A DNA stretch of 35,055 nt from Vulcanimicrobiota bacterium (lineage in GTDB: Bacteria > Pseudomonadota > Gammaproteobacteria > Xanthomonadales > Rhodanobacteraceae): the NCBI GenBank assembly GCA_903970555.1, contig CAJCJD010000236.1:1-35055 (forward strand), in the 5' to 3' direction. This document shows positions 8,701-16,415 of this stretch, one piece after another (the first letter of the stretch is position 1; the number at the start of each line of letters is the position of its first letter). The translations under genes and the position numbers were made by a program. Under the pieces are notes generated by a model. The model was given only the letters and a program-made list of their open reading frames with translations. It was not told the DNA's origin and made no database searches.

Positions 8701-8713
8701 CGGAGAAAAGCGT

Positions 8714-9121
8714 TTGGACAAGAACATGAAAATCCTGGTGGTGGACGACTTCTCCACCATGCGGCGAATCGTTCGCAACCTCCTGGTCGAACTCGGCTTC
8801 AGCAATCCGCTGATCCAGGAGGCCGACGACGGCCATAACGCGCTGACGATGCTGAAGGCCAGCTCGTTCGACATGGTCGTCACCGACTGGAACATGCCGA
8901 ACATGACCGGCATCGAACTGCTGCAGGCGATTCGCGCCGAGCCCAAGCTGAAAGGCTTGCCGGTGCTGATGGTTACTGCCGAAAACAACCGCGAACAGAT
9001 CATTGCCGCCGCACAGGCCGGCGTGAACGGTTACATCGTCAAGCCTTTCACAGCGGTCACGCTCAAGGAAAAGCTGGACAAGATCTTTGAACGCCTGGCC
9101 GCCAGTGGAGCCTCCGCATGA
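8714..9121 (+). CDS. cheY: Chemotaxis response regulator CheY (flagellar set)
   Basis: A single receiver domain with all active-site residues: acidic pair D11-D12, phosphoacceptor D58 in VVTDWNMP, the threonine in MVTAE and the lysine in YIVKPF. It resembles Pseudomonas-type CheY ([19 protein letters not shown]). Phospho-CheY binds the FliM/FliN switch and changes rotation. Start choice: a TTG at 8714 is 8 bases behind a good GGAGA site and gives MDKNMKIL. The ATG at 8726 (MKIL, 131 residues) has a weaker site. I favour TTG because many relatives carry a similar four-residue extension, but ATG is possible. The stop overlaps the cheZ ATG. Confidence 0.95.
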   Translation: MDKNMKILVVDDFSTMRRIVRNLLVELGFSNPLIQEADDGHNALTMLKASSFDMVVTDWNMPNMTGIELLQAIRAEPKLKGLPVLMVTAENNREQIIAAAQAGVNGYIVKPFTAVTLKEKLDKIFERLAASGASA

Positions 9122-9762
9122 ACGCACCCGTGACCGCTACGGTGGCTGAAAGCCTGCCGCCTGAAGTCCTTGCACTACTCAACACCCAGGACGGTACCGC
9201 GTTCGAGCAGGCGCTGGATGTAATGGTGCGCCAGCGCGAACAGCATCTGTTCCGCGCATTGGGCGTGCTTGCTCGCGATCTTCACGGCGCGGTGTCGCGT
9301 CTGGGTAGCGACCTGGCCAACGAAGGCGTGCCCGACAGCATGACCGATGCGCGCAACTATCTGGCCGAAGTGCTGGAGATGAGTTCCAAGGCGGCGCATC
9401 GCAGCCTGGATTTCGTCGACCGCATGCGTCCGGAAGCCGAAGCGCTTGCCAACAACGCGACTGCGGTGCTGGATTTCAACAGCAGCGAAACCGATCCGGC
9501 GGCCGTGCTGGCGCGACAGGCGAAAGTCTTCGCCAATGCATGCGGCGAAGGTCTCAACGACATGGTGCTGGTGCAGTCCTGGCAGGACCTGGCCGGCCAG
9601 CGTGTGAAGAAAGTCGTTGCCTTTATCGAGAGCGTGGAATCGTCGTTGCTGGAACTGGTGCGTCTCACCGGTGCACTGGCCGGTCGCGAAGCGCCGGTGG
9701 AAGTGGCCAAGGTTTCCAGCCAGGACGAAGTCGATCGTCTGCTCAGCGAATTCGGATTCTGA
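9118..9762 (+). CDS. cheZ: CheY-phosphate phosphatase CheZ
   Basis: A 214-residue, largely helical protein of CheZ size. The conserved phosphatase region is present as [19 protein letters not shown] (about residues 145-163), which contains the catalytic glutamine. The extreme C-terminus [14 protein letters not shown] is the amphipathic peptide that docks on phospho-CheY. CheZ speeds up CheY dephosphorylation and so ends the motor signal. It is translationally coupled to cheY (ATGA) and followed after 14 bases by cheA. This is the only cheZ in the window, so it may serve both CheY proteins. Confidence 0.96.
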   Translation: MNAPVTATVAESLPPEVLALLNTQDGTAFEQALDVMVRQREQHLFRALGVLARDLHGAVSRLGSDLANEGVPDSMTDARNYLAEVLEMSSKAAHRSLDFVDRMRPEAEALANNATAVLDFNSSETDPAAVLARQAKVFANACGEGLNDMVLVQSWQDLAGQRVKKVVAFIESVESSLLELVRLTGALAGREAPVEVAKVSSQDEVDRLLSEFGF

Positions 9763-9776
9763 TCGGATAGGCCTTG

Positions 9777-11726
9777 ATGGATACGTTGAACCCGCTCTTG
9801 GACAGCGAGCTGCGTGACGATTTCCTGGTCGAGGCCGGGGAATTAGTACAGCGGCTGGGCGAACAGCTGATCGAGCTGGAAGCCTCGCCGCACGATCGCG
9901 AATTGCTCAATGCGGTGTTTCGCGTTTTCCATACCGTAAAAGGCGGTGCGGGGTTCCTGGGCATCGAGCCGATGGTGCAGTTGTGCCATTGCGCCGAAGA
10001 ACTGCTCAACGATGCACGCAACGCCAAGCTGGTGCTGAATGCCGCGCACATGGATGCGCTGCTGGAAGCCCTGGATCTGCTCAACGGCATGATGGCGGCG
10101 CTGTCCGCCGGCACACCGATGTCGCCGCCACCCTCCGCATTGCTGCAACGCTTGCAGCCCGTGGTGGAGACGGCGGCGGCAGCTGCACCGGCGAAGGCGC
10201 GTTCTGCCGATCCGATCGAAGCCGAATTCGAAGCCTTGCTCGATACGTTGTATGGGCAAGGTGGTTCACCGGGCGCGCCGGCACACGCCGGCAACGACAT
10301 CGGCGAAGACGAATTCGAAAGCCTGCTCGATACGCTGCATGGCAAAGGTGCCGCTCCCGGTGCCATCAAGCCGCCAGTCGCTGCGGAAAAAAATGCAGAA
10401 ATCAGCGAAGACGAATTCGAGGCGATGCTGGACAGCCTGCACGGCAAGGGCTCGGCGCCGGGTAGCGTTGCTGTCGCGTCGCCTGCGCCCGTACCTGCTC
10501 CCGCACCTGCGGAGGCGACGCGATCGCCTGCAGCAAACAAGCCTGCACAAGCCGAAAACACTGTGCGCGTGGACACCACGCGGCTGGATACGCTGGTCAA
10601 CCGCGCGGGCGAATTGGTGCTGTTGCGCAATCGCCTGTTGAGTCTTGCCACACGCAGCGAGAACGAAGCGCTGTCGGCGATGGCGGGCGATCTCGATCGT
10701 GTTTCCGACGATTTGCAAACCGCCGTGCTCGGCATGCGCATGCAGCCGGTGGGGCGTTTGTTTCAACGCTTTCCGCGCATCGTGCGCGATCTTGCGCGTC
10801 AGCTCGGCAAAGATATCGAACTGATCCAGGAAGGCGAGGACACCGATCTGGACCGCAGCCTGGTCGAGGCGTTGGCCGATCCGCTGGTCCATCTGCTGCG
10901 TAACGCCGTCGATCATGGCCTGGAAGATCCGGCCGGTCGCGAACGCGCCGGCAAGCCGCGCAAGGGCAAGGTAAAACTCTCCGCCAGCCAGCGCGGCGAA
11001 CGTATCGTGATCTCGGTCAGCGACGATGGTCGCGGCATGGACCCGGAAGTACTGCGCCGCAAGGCGGTGGAAAAAGGCGTGATCGACGCCACGCAGGCAG
11101 CACGCCTGTCCGAAGTCGAATGCTACGAGTTGATCTTCCGCCCCGGCTTCAGCACAGCCGCGACCATCTCCGATATCTCCGGCCGCGGCGTCGGCATGGA
11201 TGTGGTGAAAACGCGTGTGGCCGAATTGGGTGGCACCCTGCGGGTGCACTCGCGATTGGGTCACGGCAGCACGCTTGAACTTACCGTGCCGCTGACGCTG
11301 GCAATTCTGCGCGTGCTGATGGTGCGCGTGGGCGATCGTCTGTTCGCGTTGCCACTGAGCAATGTCAGCGAGGTGTTCGAACTGAATCCGCAGCACGACC
11401 ACATGCTCGATGGCCGGCGCGTTGCGGCGCATCGCGGTCGCGCGTTGATCCTTGGCGATCTAGGCGACTGGGCGGGTATCGGCGGACCGGGTGGTCGTCA
11501 TGTCGTGGTGTTGCACGTGGGCCATGTGCATCTGGGTTGCCTGGTACATGAGGTGATCGGGCGCGAGGATGTGATGGTCAAGCCGCTCGGGCCTTTGTTC
11601 GAAGGCGTGCCGGGTGTTGCCGGCGCCACGGTCACCGGTGACGGAAGACTCGCGCTCGTTCTGGACTTAGCTGCGTTGTCGCAGGACGACGGGCGCTTGC
11701 TCCCTTCGTTAAAGGTATCTGCCTGA
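9777..11726 (+). CDS. cheA: Chemotaxis histidine kinase CheA (flagellar set), with repeated linker motif
   Basis: A 649-residue CheA. Domain P1 carries the phosphorylated H52 in VFHTVKGGAGFLG. P3 dimerisation (VDTTRLDTLVNRAGELVLLRNRLL) starts near residue 265. P4 has the N box LVHLLRNAVDHGLEDP, G1 SDDGRGMD and G2 GRGVGMDVVK. P5 is the CheW-like end. There is no obvious P2 CheY-binding domain. In its place the linker (about residues 145-230) has three copies of an acidic motif, roughly D/E-E-F-E-x-L/M-L-D-x-L-x-G-K/Q-G-x-x-P-G, joined by Ala/Pro-rich spacers. Start: ATG at 9777 is preferred to the adjacent TTG at 9774. MotC begins one base after the stop. Confidence 0.97.
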   Translation: MDTLNPLLDSELRDDFLVEAGELVQRLGEQLIELEASPHDRELLNAVFRVFHTVKGGAGFLGIEPMVQLCHCAEELLNDARNAKLVLNAAHMDALLEALDLLNGMMAALSAGTPMSPPPSALLQRLQPVVETAAAAAPAKARSADPIEAEFEALLDTLYGQGGSPGAPAHAGNDIGEDEFESLLDTLHGKGAAPGAIKPPVAAEKNAEISEDEFEAMLDSLHGKGSAPGSVAVASPAPVPAPAPAEATRSPAANKPAQAENTVRVDTTRLDTLVNRAGELVLLRNRLLSLATRSENEALSAMAGDLDRVSDDLQTAVLGMRMQPVGRLFQRFPRIVRDLARQLGKDIELIQEGEDTDLDRSLVEALADPLVHLLRNAVDHGLEDPAGRERAGKPRKGKVKLSASQRGERIVISVSDDGRGMDPEVLRRKAVEKGVIDATQAARLSEVECYELIFRPGFSTAATISDISGRGVGMDVVKTRVAELGGTLRVHSRLGHGSTLELTVPLTLAILRVLMVRVGDRLFALPLSNVSEVFELNPQHDHMLDGRRVAAHRGRALILGDLGDWAGIGGPGGRHVVVLHVGHVHLGCLVHEVIGREDVMVKPLGPLFEGVPGVAGATVTGDGRLALVLDLAALSQDDGRLLPSLKVSA

Positions 11727-11727
11727 T

Positions 11728-12468
11728 ATGGACATCATAAGTATCATCGGCACGATCCTGGCCTTTGTGGTGCTGATTGTCGGCGCCATCCTAAAGGGCA
11801 CCGATGTATCGGCGCTGTGGAATCCGGCGGCTTTCGTGATCGTGTTTATCGGCACCATCTCCGCACTGATGCTGCATACGCAGGGCAAGGTGCTCAAGCG
11901 CGCGGCCGGCATGTTGAAGATGGTGTATAAGCCGCCGCAATTGCATCCGTCCGATCTCATCAGCCGTGTTATCGGCTGGAGCGAGATTTCGCGCCGCCAG
12001 GGTTTGCTCGGTTTAGAGCCGCACATCGATGCGGAACCAGACCCTTTCGTGAAGAAGGGTTTGCAGTTGCTTGTCGACGGCAGCGAGCCGGAAGCCATTC
12101 GCACCGTGCTTGAATTGGAAGTGGAAACGCGCGAGCAGGTCGACCTGCATGCCGCGAAAGTATTCGAAACCGGCGGCATCTATTCGCCGACGATGGGCAT
12201 CATCGGCGCGGTGCTCGGTTTGATGGCCGTGATGCGCGACCTCACCGATCCGGCCAAGCTCGGTCACGGTATCGCGGCAGCGTTCGTCGCCACTATCTAC
12301 GGCATTAGCCTTGCGAACTTATTGTTGTTGCCGATCGGTGCGCGATTGAAGGCGCTGATCAACAAGCAGACCCAAGTGCGCGAAATTTTGATCGAAGGGC
12401 TGATTTCGATTGCGCAGGGCGACAATCCGCGCCAGATCGAGAGCAAGCTGCAGGGCTATCTTGTATGA
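11728..12468 (+). CDS. motC: Flagellar stator protein MotC (MotA paralogue)
   Basis: A 246-residue MotA/TolQ/ExbB-type protein with four membrane segments (about residues 4-22, 30-50, 150-170, 185-205) and a cytoplasmic loop between the second and third. The signature GGIYSPTMGIIGAVLGLM is the conserved TM3 entry with its proline, and HGIAAAFVATIYGISLANLLLLP is TM4. The loop provides the charged residues that touch the rotor protein FliG. Position between cheA and a motB-like gene inside the flagellar cluster is the motC place in Pseudomonas, where MotCD powers swarming. A separate motAB pair is expected elsewhere in the genome. Confidence 0.93.
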   Translation: MDIISIIGTILAFVVLIVGAILKGTDVSALWNPAAFVIVFIGTISALMLHTQGKVLKRAAGMLKMVYKPPQLHPSDLISRVIGWSEISRRQGLLGLEPHIDAEPDPFVKKGLQLLVDGSEPEAIRTVLELEVETREQVDLHAAKVFETGGIYSPTMGIIGAVLGLMAVMRDLTDPAKLGHGIAAAFVATIYGISLANLLLLPIGARLKALINKQTQVREILIEGLISIAQGDNPRQIESKLQGYLV

Positions 12469-13577
12469 GACGGCGGCACAAACATGAGGATCATCCCAAC
12501 CACGAAGCGTGGGTGATCCCCTATGCGGATTTGTTGACCTTGCTGCTGGCGTTGTTCGTTGTGCTGTATGCCATGTCCAGCGTCAACACGACCAAATATC
12601 GCGCCTTGGCGCAGGCGATTTCGTCGGCGTTCAACGGTTCGCGCTCCGTCATCCAGCCGGTGACACCTAACGCGCCGCAGTCCAGCATGCCGGTGCCGAC
12701 CAACAAGCCCGCGCCAATCCCGCGTACGCCACTGGCGCAGATTTTGTTGCCGGTGCAGTCGCAGCACATCACTACACCCGACCCCGCGCAGGCCGCGTCT
12801 CCGGATAACAAGAATGAGAAGCTCAGCGACGAGCAGCAAAATCTTGAGCGCATCCGCAGCGAAGTCGAACACGCATTGCAGCCGTTGATCAACAAGGGCT
12901 TGGTCGTGGTAAGGCGCACGCCCAATTGGCTGGAGATCGAGATCCGCACCGATATCCTGTTTCCCAGCGGCGTCGCCACGCTATCGCCGTCCGCCAACGA
13001 TGTGTTGACCAGCCTGGGCAAGATCCTTGCTCCCTTTGCCAATCCGTTGCGCGTTGAAGGCTATACCGACGATGTGCCGATCGATACCACCGTGTATCCC
13101 TCGAACTGGGAACTGTCGGCCGCTCGCGCAGCCAGCGTTGCGCGTTTGTTTGCCATACATGGTGTCGATCCTGAACGTCTTGGCATCGTCGGCTGGGGTC
13201 AATATCGCCCGGCCGCAGACAACACCAGCGAGGATGGCCGCAATAGAAACCGTCGCGTGCTCGTGGTGGTGCTGAGCGACAAGGCGGCACCACGCCGGTT
13301 CTATACCAATAGCGATCAAATCAATCAGACCGCCGACACCGATACGAATGCGACCGGCGATCAGATCGATGCGCCTGCCGCGTCACCGGCATCCGCGCAG
13401 CAAACCGCTGCGGCGATCACCTCCCAAGCTGCGGCGCTTCAGCTGCCGCCCGCACGCGCGACTCCAGCGCCTGCCATGATTCCCGTACCGCCAGTCGTCG
13501 CGCCCGTGGCGACCCTGGTCACGACACCCGGCGTCGCGCCATCGCCACGTCTGATCACGCCCGACGACAAGGGATAA
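12465..13577 (+). CDS. motD: Flagellar stator protein MotD (MotB paralogue), with long Ala/Pro tail
   Basis: A 370-residue protein. A basic N-terminus is followed by one membrane helix (about residues 20-40) starting PYADLLTLLLALFVVLYAM. D22 in it is the expected proton-binding aspartate. A Pro/Thr-rich plug and linker region follows, then an OmpA-like peptidoglycan-binding domain (about residues 165-270) with VEGYTDDVPID, NWELSAARAASVARLF and NRRVLVVVLSD. The last 85 or so residues are low-complexity Ala, Pro, Thr and Gln with no recognised domain. It anchors the stator to the cell wall and pairs with MotC, to which it is coupled by an ATGA overlap. Confidence 0.93.
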   Translation: MRRRHKHEDHPNHEAWVIPYADLLTLLLALFVVLYAMSSVNTTKYRALAQAISSAFNGSRSVIQPVTPNAPQSSMPVPTNKPAPIPRTPLAQILLPVQSQHITTPDPAQAASPDNKNEKLSDEQQNLERIRSEVEHALQPLINKGLVVVRRTPNWLEIEIRTDILFPSGVATLSPSANDVLTSLGKILAPFANPLRVEGYTDDVPIDTTVYPSNWELSAARAASVARLFAIHGVDPERLGIVGWGQYRPAADNTSEDGRNRNRRVLVVVLSDKAAPRRFYTNSDQINQTADTDTNATGDQIDAPAASPASAQQTAAAITSQAAALQLPPARATPAPAMIPVPPVVAPVATLVTTPGVAPSPRLITPDDKG

Positions 13578-13586
13578 CGCCAGCCC

Positions 13587-14063
13587 ATGAGCCTTGTTCC
13601 CAATATCGAAATCATCGCGCGCGAACCGTGGTTGTCGTTTCAATTGAACGGTCAGCATTACGCGGTATTGCTCAATCAGGTCAGCGAAGTCATCCGCGAT
13701 TGCGTGCCGACACCCGTGCCGGGTGCAGCAGCCGATTTGCTCGGCGTTTGCCATTTGCGCGGCAACATCGTGCCGGTGATGGATGGGCGCCGTCGTCTTA
13801 GTTTGGATCACACGGCGCCAAGCGATCCTGCTTCTGTGCGCATTGTGGTGTTCGCGCACGATACGCATCGGGTCGGGTTGCGCGTGGATGCGGTGGGCGA
13901 TCTGTTGCAGCCCAAAGTCGAAGCTATCGAACTGCCCCCCGCTCGCTCGGGACGCGTGGACGATCCCGTGCAGGCCGTGATGGGCTGGCAGGGCGGTTTT
14001 GTCGCTTTGCTGGATGTTGTCCGGCTATGTCGTCTCAACCAGGAGTTGCAAGATGTGGCGTGA
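13587..14063 (+). CDS. cheW: CheW-like chemotaxis coupling protein (flagellar set)
   Basis: A 158-residue single CheW domain. Typical features are W-L-S-F-Q-L-N-G-Q-H-Y-A-V near the start, the V-P-G-A-A-A-D-L-L-G-V-C-H-L-R-G-N-I-V-P-V-M-D segment and VGLRVDAVGDLL. CheW links CheA to chemoreceptors. It closes the flagellar che-mot block and sits 9 bases after motD. The DUF2802 gene overlaps its last 11 bases. It is shorter than the CheW at 21050 and diverged, so it probably serves the 9777 CheA; that pairing is inference from position. Confidence 0.93.
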   Translation: MSLVPNIEIIAREPWLSFQLNGQHYAVLLNQVSEVIRDCVPTPVPGAAADLLGVCHLRGNIVPVMDGRRRLSLDHTAPSDPASVRIVVFAHDTHRVGLRVDAVGDLLQPKVEAIELPPARSGRVDDPVQAVMGWQGGFVALLDVVRLCRLNQELQDVA

Positions 14064-14460
14064 TGCGGTGATCGTTGCTCTGTGTGTGATGCAGGTGGCG
14101 ACGCTTGTGTTGTTATGGCGCCAGGCTCGCCGCGTGCCGAGCGTTGCAGTCACTCGAGAAAGCGATCAAAGCGATGTGCCCGCATTGATGATGGTCAATG
14201 CACTCAACAAGATCGATCATCGCTTGAGTGTGCTGGAAGCGCGCAGCAAATCCGCCGATGCGCCACGACGCTCGGTCGAAGTGCCTGCCGTGCAGATGGG
14301 AACGTTGCGTTCGGCCAGTCATCACTCGTCCGCAAGCAACTACGAACTGGCACAACATCTGGCGCGCGAAGGCGGCGATCTGGAGCAGCTGATGACGCGT
14401 TGCGGGCTTTCCCACAACGAAGCGGAACTGGTACTGCGCCTACACGCCAAGCGCGCCTAA
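14053..14460 (+). CDS. DUF2802 membrane-anchored protein
   Basis: A 135-residue protein with one N-terminal membrane segment (about residues 4-20, VIVALCVMQVATLVLLW), a variable middle with a short coiled-coil-like stretch (LNKIDHRLSVLEARS), and a conserved C-terminal block YELAQHLAREGGDLEQLMTRCGLSHNEAELVLRLHAK. That block is the DUF2802 signature, and such genes often follow cheW in polar-flagellar clusters. The function is unknown; a helix-turn-helix-like fold is possible. The start at 14053 is supported by an AGGAG site about 8 bases upstream and gives an 11-base overlap with cheW. The frame is open further upstream but lacks a ribosome site there. Confidence 0.85.
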   Translation: MWRDAVIVALCVMQVATLVLLWRQARRVPSVAVTRESDQSDVPALMMVNALNKIDHRLSVLEARSKSADAPRRSVEVPAVQMGTLRSASHHSSASNYELAQHLAREGGDLEQLMTRCGLSHNEAELVLRLHAKRA

Positions 14461-14470
14461 CAAAGCCGTA

Positions 14471-14737
14471 TTACGGTTTGCGCGACACGTCGTAGATGCT
14501 GGCAAGCACAGCGGCGGCAGCAGCATATAGAAGCGGCGGCACGTCTGCGTTCATCCGCAATGACACCAGCAGCGCGGCAACCTGCGGATCGTGATGCAGT
14601 GGCAGGCCCAATGCGTGCGCATGCTTGAAGAGGTTGTCGACGTCAGCGGCACTGAGGCTCGACGGCGTCGAGCCCTCGCCGCCCGACAGGCGAAGCACGA
14701 CTTTGCGTTGCGGCGTAGGTAGCAGCGGTGTTGTCAT
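14471..14737 (-). CDS. FlhB C-terminal-domain-like protein lacking the NPTH motif
   Basis: An 88-residue soluble protein. The pattern LFKHAHALGLPLHHDPQVAALLVSLRMNADVPPLLYAAAAAVLASIYDVS closely follows the end of FlhB and HrcU cytoplasmic domains (compare the end of flhB in this window: H-N-V-P-L-V-E-A-P-P-L-A-R-A-L then IPAALYVAVAQILAYVY). It lacks the membrane part and the autocleaving N-P-T-H motif. Stand-alone FlhB-tail proteins, often called FlhB-like or FhlB-like, occur next to FliK-like genes in many bacteria; their job in export switching is not well defined. It is coupled to the FliK-like gene by an ATGA overlap and ends 10 bases from the convergent DUF2802 gene. Confidence 0.85.
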   Translation of the reverse strand: MTTPLLPTPQRKVVLRLSGGEGSTPSSLSAADVDNLFKHAHALGLPLHHDPQVAALLVSLRMNADVPPLLYAAAAAVLASIYDVSRKP

Positions 14738-15864
14738 ACGGTGGCCTTCAGAAATACCGCACTGACACTATTGCCGGCTTGCGGCAGGCCGAACTGACAA
14801 CTGAGCTGATCGAGGAAAAGGCCGGTGGCGTCCAGGCGCGAGCGTATATCCTCGAACTGTTCTTCTAGTCGATCGACTGTGTCCCGATGCTGCGCCCACA
14901 AGCGCAGGGACAGGCGCAGGCCGCGTAATTGCAATTCGCCCACGATCGGCCCGAGCGATGGCAGATCCAGAGAAAAGCCGAGCGTCCAGGTCTGCTCGCC
15001 TTCGTGTTGCTGTTTCAACAACAGCTGCAGCACGTCGGCACCGTCCGCATCCTGAATCGGGATTTCCACCAGCCAGTTGGCCACGCCTGCCTGCAACTGC
15101 GCCACTTCAAGGCGAGCTAGTGCGGCTTGCACGTCGGTATAAAGACGCGGCAGAAAATCGGTCGCTTCGCTGCTGTTGGCCAGTTCCGGGGGGAGCGGAA
15201 AACGTCCTTGAGGCAATACGCCGCGGTAAAGCAGTGGTGGATCCACTTCGGCGTCGCTGCTTTCGCCAACCAGAGGCTGACCTTTCAAGATGGCAACCAA
15301 GCGCAGCAACGCGCCTTTCATGTCGTCGTGTGCGGTAGTGGCGTCACTGGCAGGCGCTTGCGCCAGTTGTGCTTCAAGAAAGATGCCGCTGCGATTGACG
15401 GCTTGGCGCAGGCCTTCGCCGGTGGACACTTCTTGCGGCGTGCTCATGCTGTGCTCGAGCAACGCCAGCGCCGACCGCAGATACGGCGGTAGCTGGCGCA
15501 CGATGGACCATTGCGACAATGCGCCCATCGTGGCGAGCAACGGCGCATAGCCGTTTTGCTGGGGCAGGCGTTCGCGCAACGCCTGGTTGACGTTGCCGTC
15601 GAGCTGGGAGCCTGCGCCGAGTATTTCCAATTGGGGCTGCGCGCCCAGGCTCAGCACGCGCACCTGGAATTGAGGCGGCAGCTTGGTGCCGGGGGCTTCG
15701 GCTTCGACGGTGAGTGCGCCGACCTGCAGCACCATCAAGCCTTGCTCGCTGATGCCGAGCGGACGCGCGGACAACACGCTACCAATACGCCAACCTTCTG
15801 AGCTGGCGCCGGCAGCGGCACCGAGCCAGGTCAGTGCGGCAACGCTGGTTGGCTGGATGATCAC
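14734..15864 (-). CDS. FliK-like protein with flagellar hook-length control C-terminal domain
   Basis: A 376-residue protein. The C-terminal part (about residues 270-370) has the Flg_hook pattern: WTLGFSLDLPSLGPIVGELQLRG, LSLRLWAQHRDTVDRLEEQ, and LDATGLFLDQLSCQFGLP. The N-terminal 250 residues are Leu, Gln and Ala rich with no recognised domain, as in FliK ruler regions. FliK measures the hook and triggers the FlhB switch. A canonical fliK is expected among fliE-fliN genes upstream of this window, so this is probably a second, FliK-like protein paired with the FlhB-tail protein encoded after it. A sigma-28 type promoter lies 61 bases upstream (15925-15951). Confidence 0.85.
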   Translation of the reverse strand: MIIQPTSVAALTWLGAAAGASSEGWRIGSVLSARPLGISEQGLMVLQVGALTVEAEAPGTKLPPQFQVRVLSLGAQPQLEILGAGSQLDGNVNQALRERLPQQNGYAPLLATMGALSQWSIVRQLPPYLRSALALLEHSMSTPQEVSTGEGLRQAVNRSGIFLEAQLAQAPASDATTAHDDMKGALLRLVAILKGQPLVGESSDAEVDPPLLYRGVLPQGRFPLPPELANSSEATDFLPRLYTDVQAALARLEVAQLQAGVANWLVEIPIQDADGADVLQLLLKQQHEGEQTWTLGFSLDLPSLGPIVGELQLRGLRLSLRLWAQHRDTVDRLEEQFEDIRSRLDATGLFLDQLSCQFGLPQAGNSVSAVFLKATV

Positions 15865-15924
15865 GCGCGGCTCTCCTGGTTGGCGATGGTGCTGTTTCGC
15901 ACGTTTTCGCGAACCCTGGGGACG

Positions 15925-15951
15925 ATATCGGCGGGGGTGCTTGGAACTTTA
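15925..15951 (-). promoter_or_regulatory. FliA (sigma-28) promoter for the FliK-like gene
   Basis: Read on the minus strand, TAAAGTTC is followed by 11 bases and then GCCGATAT. The FliA consensus TAAAGTTT-N11-GCCGATAA is matched at 14 of 16 positions with exact spacing. The distance to the ATG at 15864 is about 60 bases. It points away from the FliA promoter at 16356-16382, and the repeat mosaic lies between the two. The assignment is from sequence only, but both spacing and context are good. Confidence 0.8.
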
Positions 15952-15959
15952 GCGGTTTT

Positions 15960-16290
15960 TTTCTCGCCTCTGAGGAGAGGGTTGAGGTGAGGGGATGGGC
16001 TCGCGAGATCGCTTCACTCGTCGCCCCGGCGCAGGCCGGGGCCCAGTGACTTTGGGCTTTATAGCAAGGTTGCGTGCCTGCGAAGAGCTTTCGGTCCCTT
16101 CCCGGCCCGAGTCACTTTCTCTCGCGTGCCCACGTCCGCGTCTGGAACGCGGACGAACAGCAAAGCTGGCCCGAAGGGCGGAGGGCAGGATGCCCGGAGT
16201 CAGAGAAAGTAACCAAAGAGAAGGGCACCCCGAGGGCGCCCTAGAGGCCCCACAAGAGCGGCGCGCATCCATGCGCGCACTTTTAAAAAG
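15960..16290. repeat. Mosaic of extragenic repeats between two divergent FliA promoters
   Basis: Several repeat-like pieces are packed together. At 15967-15994 is a CCTCT-GAGG-AGAGG hairpin followed by GTTGAGGTGAGGGG. At 16018-16060 is CCCCGGC (16024-16030) with GCCGGGG (16035-16041), then CCCAGTGACTTT. At 16109-16290 is an ACTTTCTCT (16114-16122) and AGAGAAAGT (16202-16210) inverted pair, a GTCCGCG/CGCGGAC hairpin (16134-16154), AGTAACCAAAGAGAAGGGCA, and GCGCGCAT-CC-ATGCGCGC (16261-16278). From memory, similar pieces recur widely between genes of Xanthomonadales and other Proteobacteria. Short frames on both strands here do not look like genes. Confidence 0.7.
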
Positions 16291-16355
16291 CAAAACCTTG
16301 CGAGCTCTGTGCTAGCGCTGCGCGCTGCGTACGTCTAAGTCCTGTGAAAAGGCTC

Positions 16356-16382
16356 TAAAGCTAGGTCTGTGCTGGCCGATAA
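16356..16382 (+). promoter_or_regulatory. FliA (sigma-28) promoter of the second chemotaxis operon
   Basis: TAAAGCTA, 11 bases, then a perfect GCCGATAA. Spacing is exact, and 14 of 16 consensus positions match, including every position of the -10 box. The predicted transcription start is about 25 bases before the STAS gene at 16416. This is the best promoter in the window and shows that the che operon beginning here is a late (class 3 or 4) flagellar operon. Confidence 0.9.
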
Positions 16383-16415
16383 AACTTGCAACAGACTCCC
16401 GTCGAGGACAGGGCT

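Noticed and set aside
14461..14480. Small hairpin between the convergent DUF2802 and FlhB-tail genes
   Set aside because: It is about 7 bp including a wobble, with a 3-base loop and only three T. Too weak to call a terminator.
15949..16315. Short open frames on both strands in the repeat mosaic
   Set aside because: They are low-complexity Arg/Pro/Ser peptides over repeat DNA, of the kind often misannotated as hypothetical genes.
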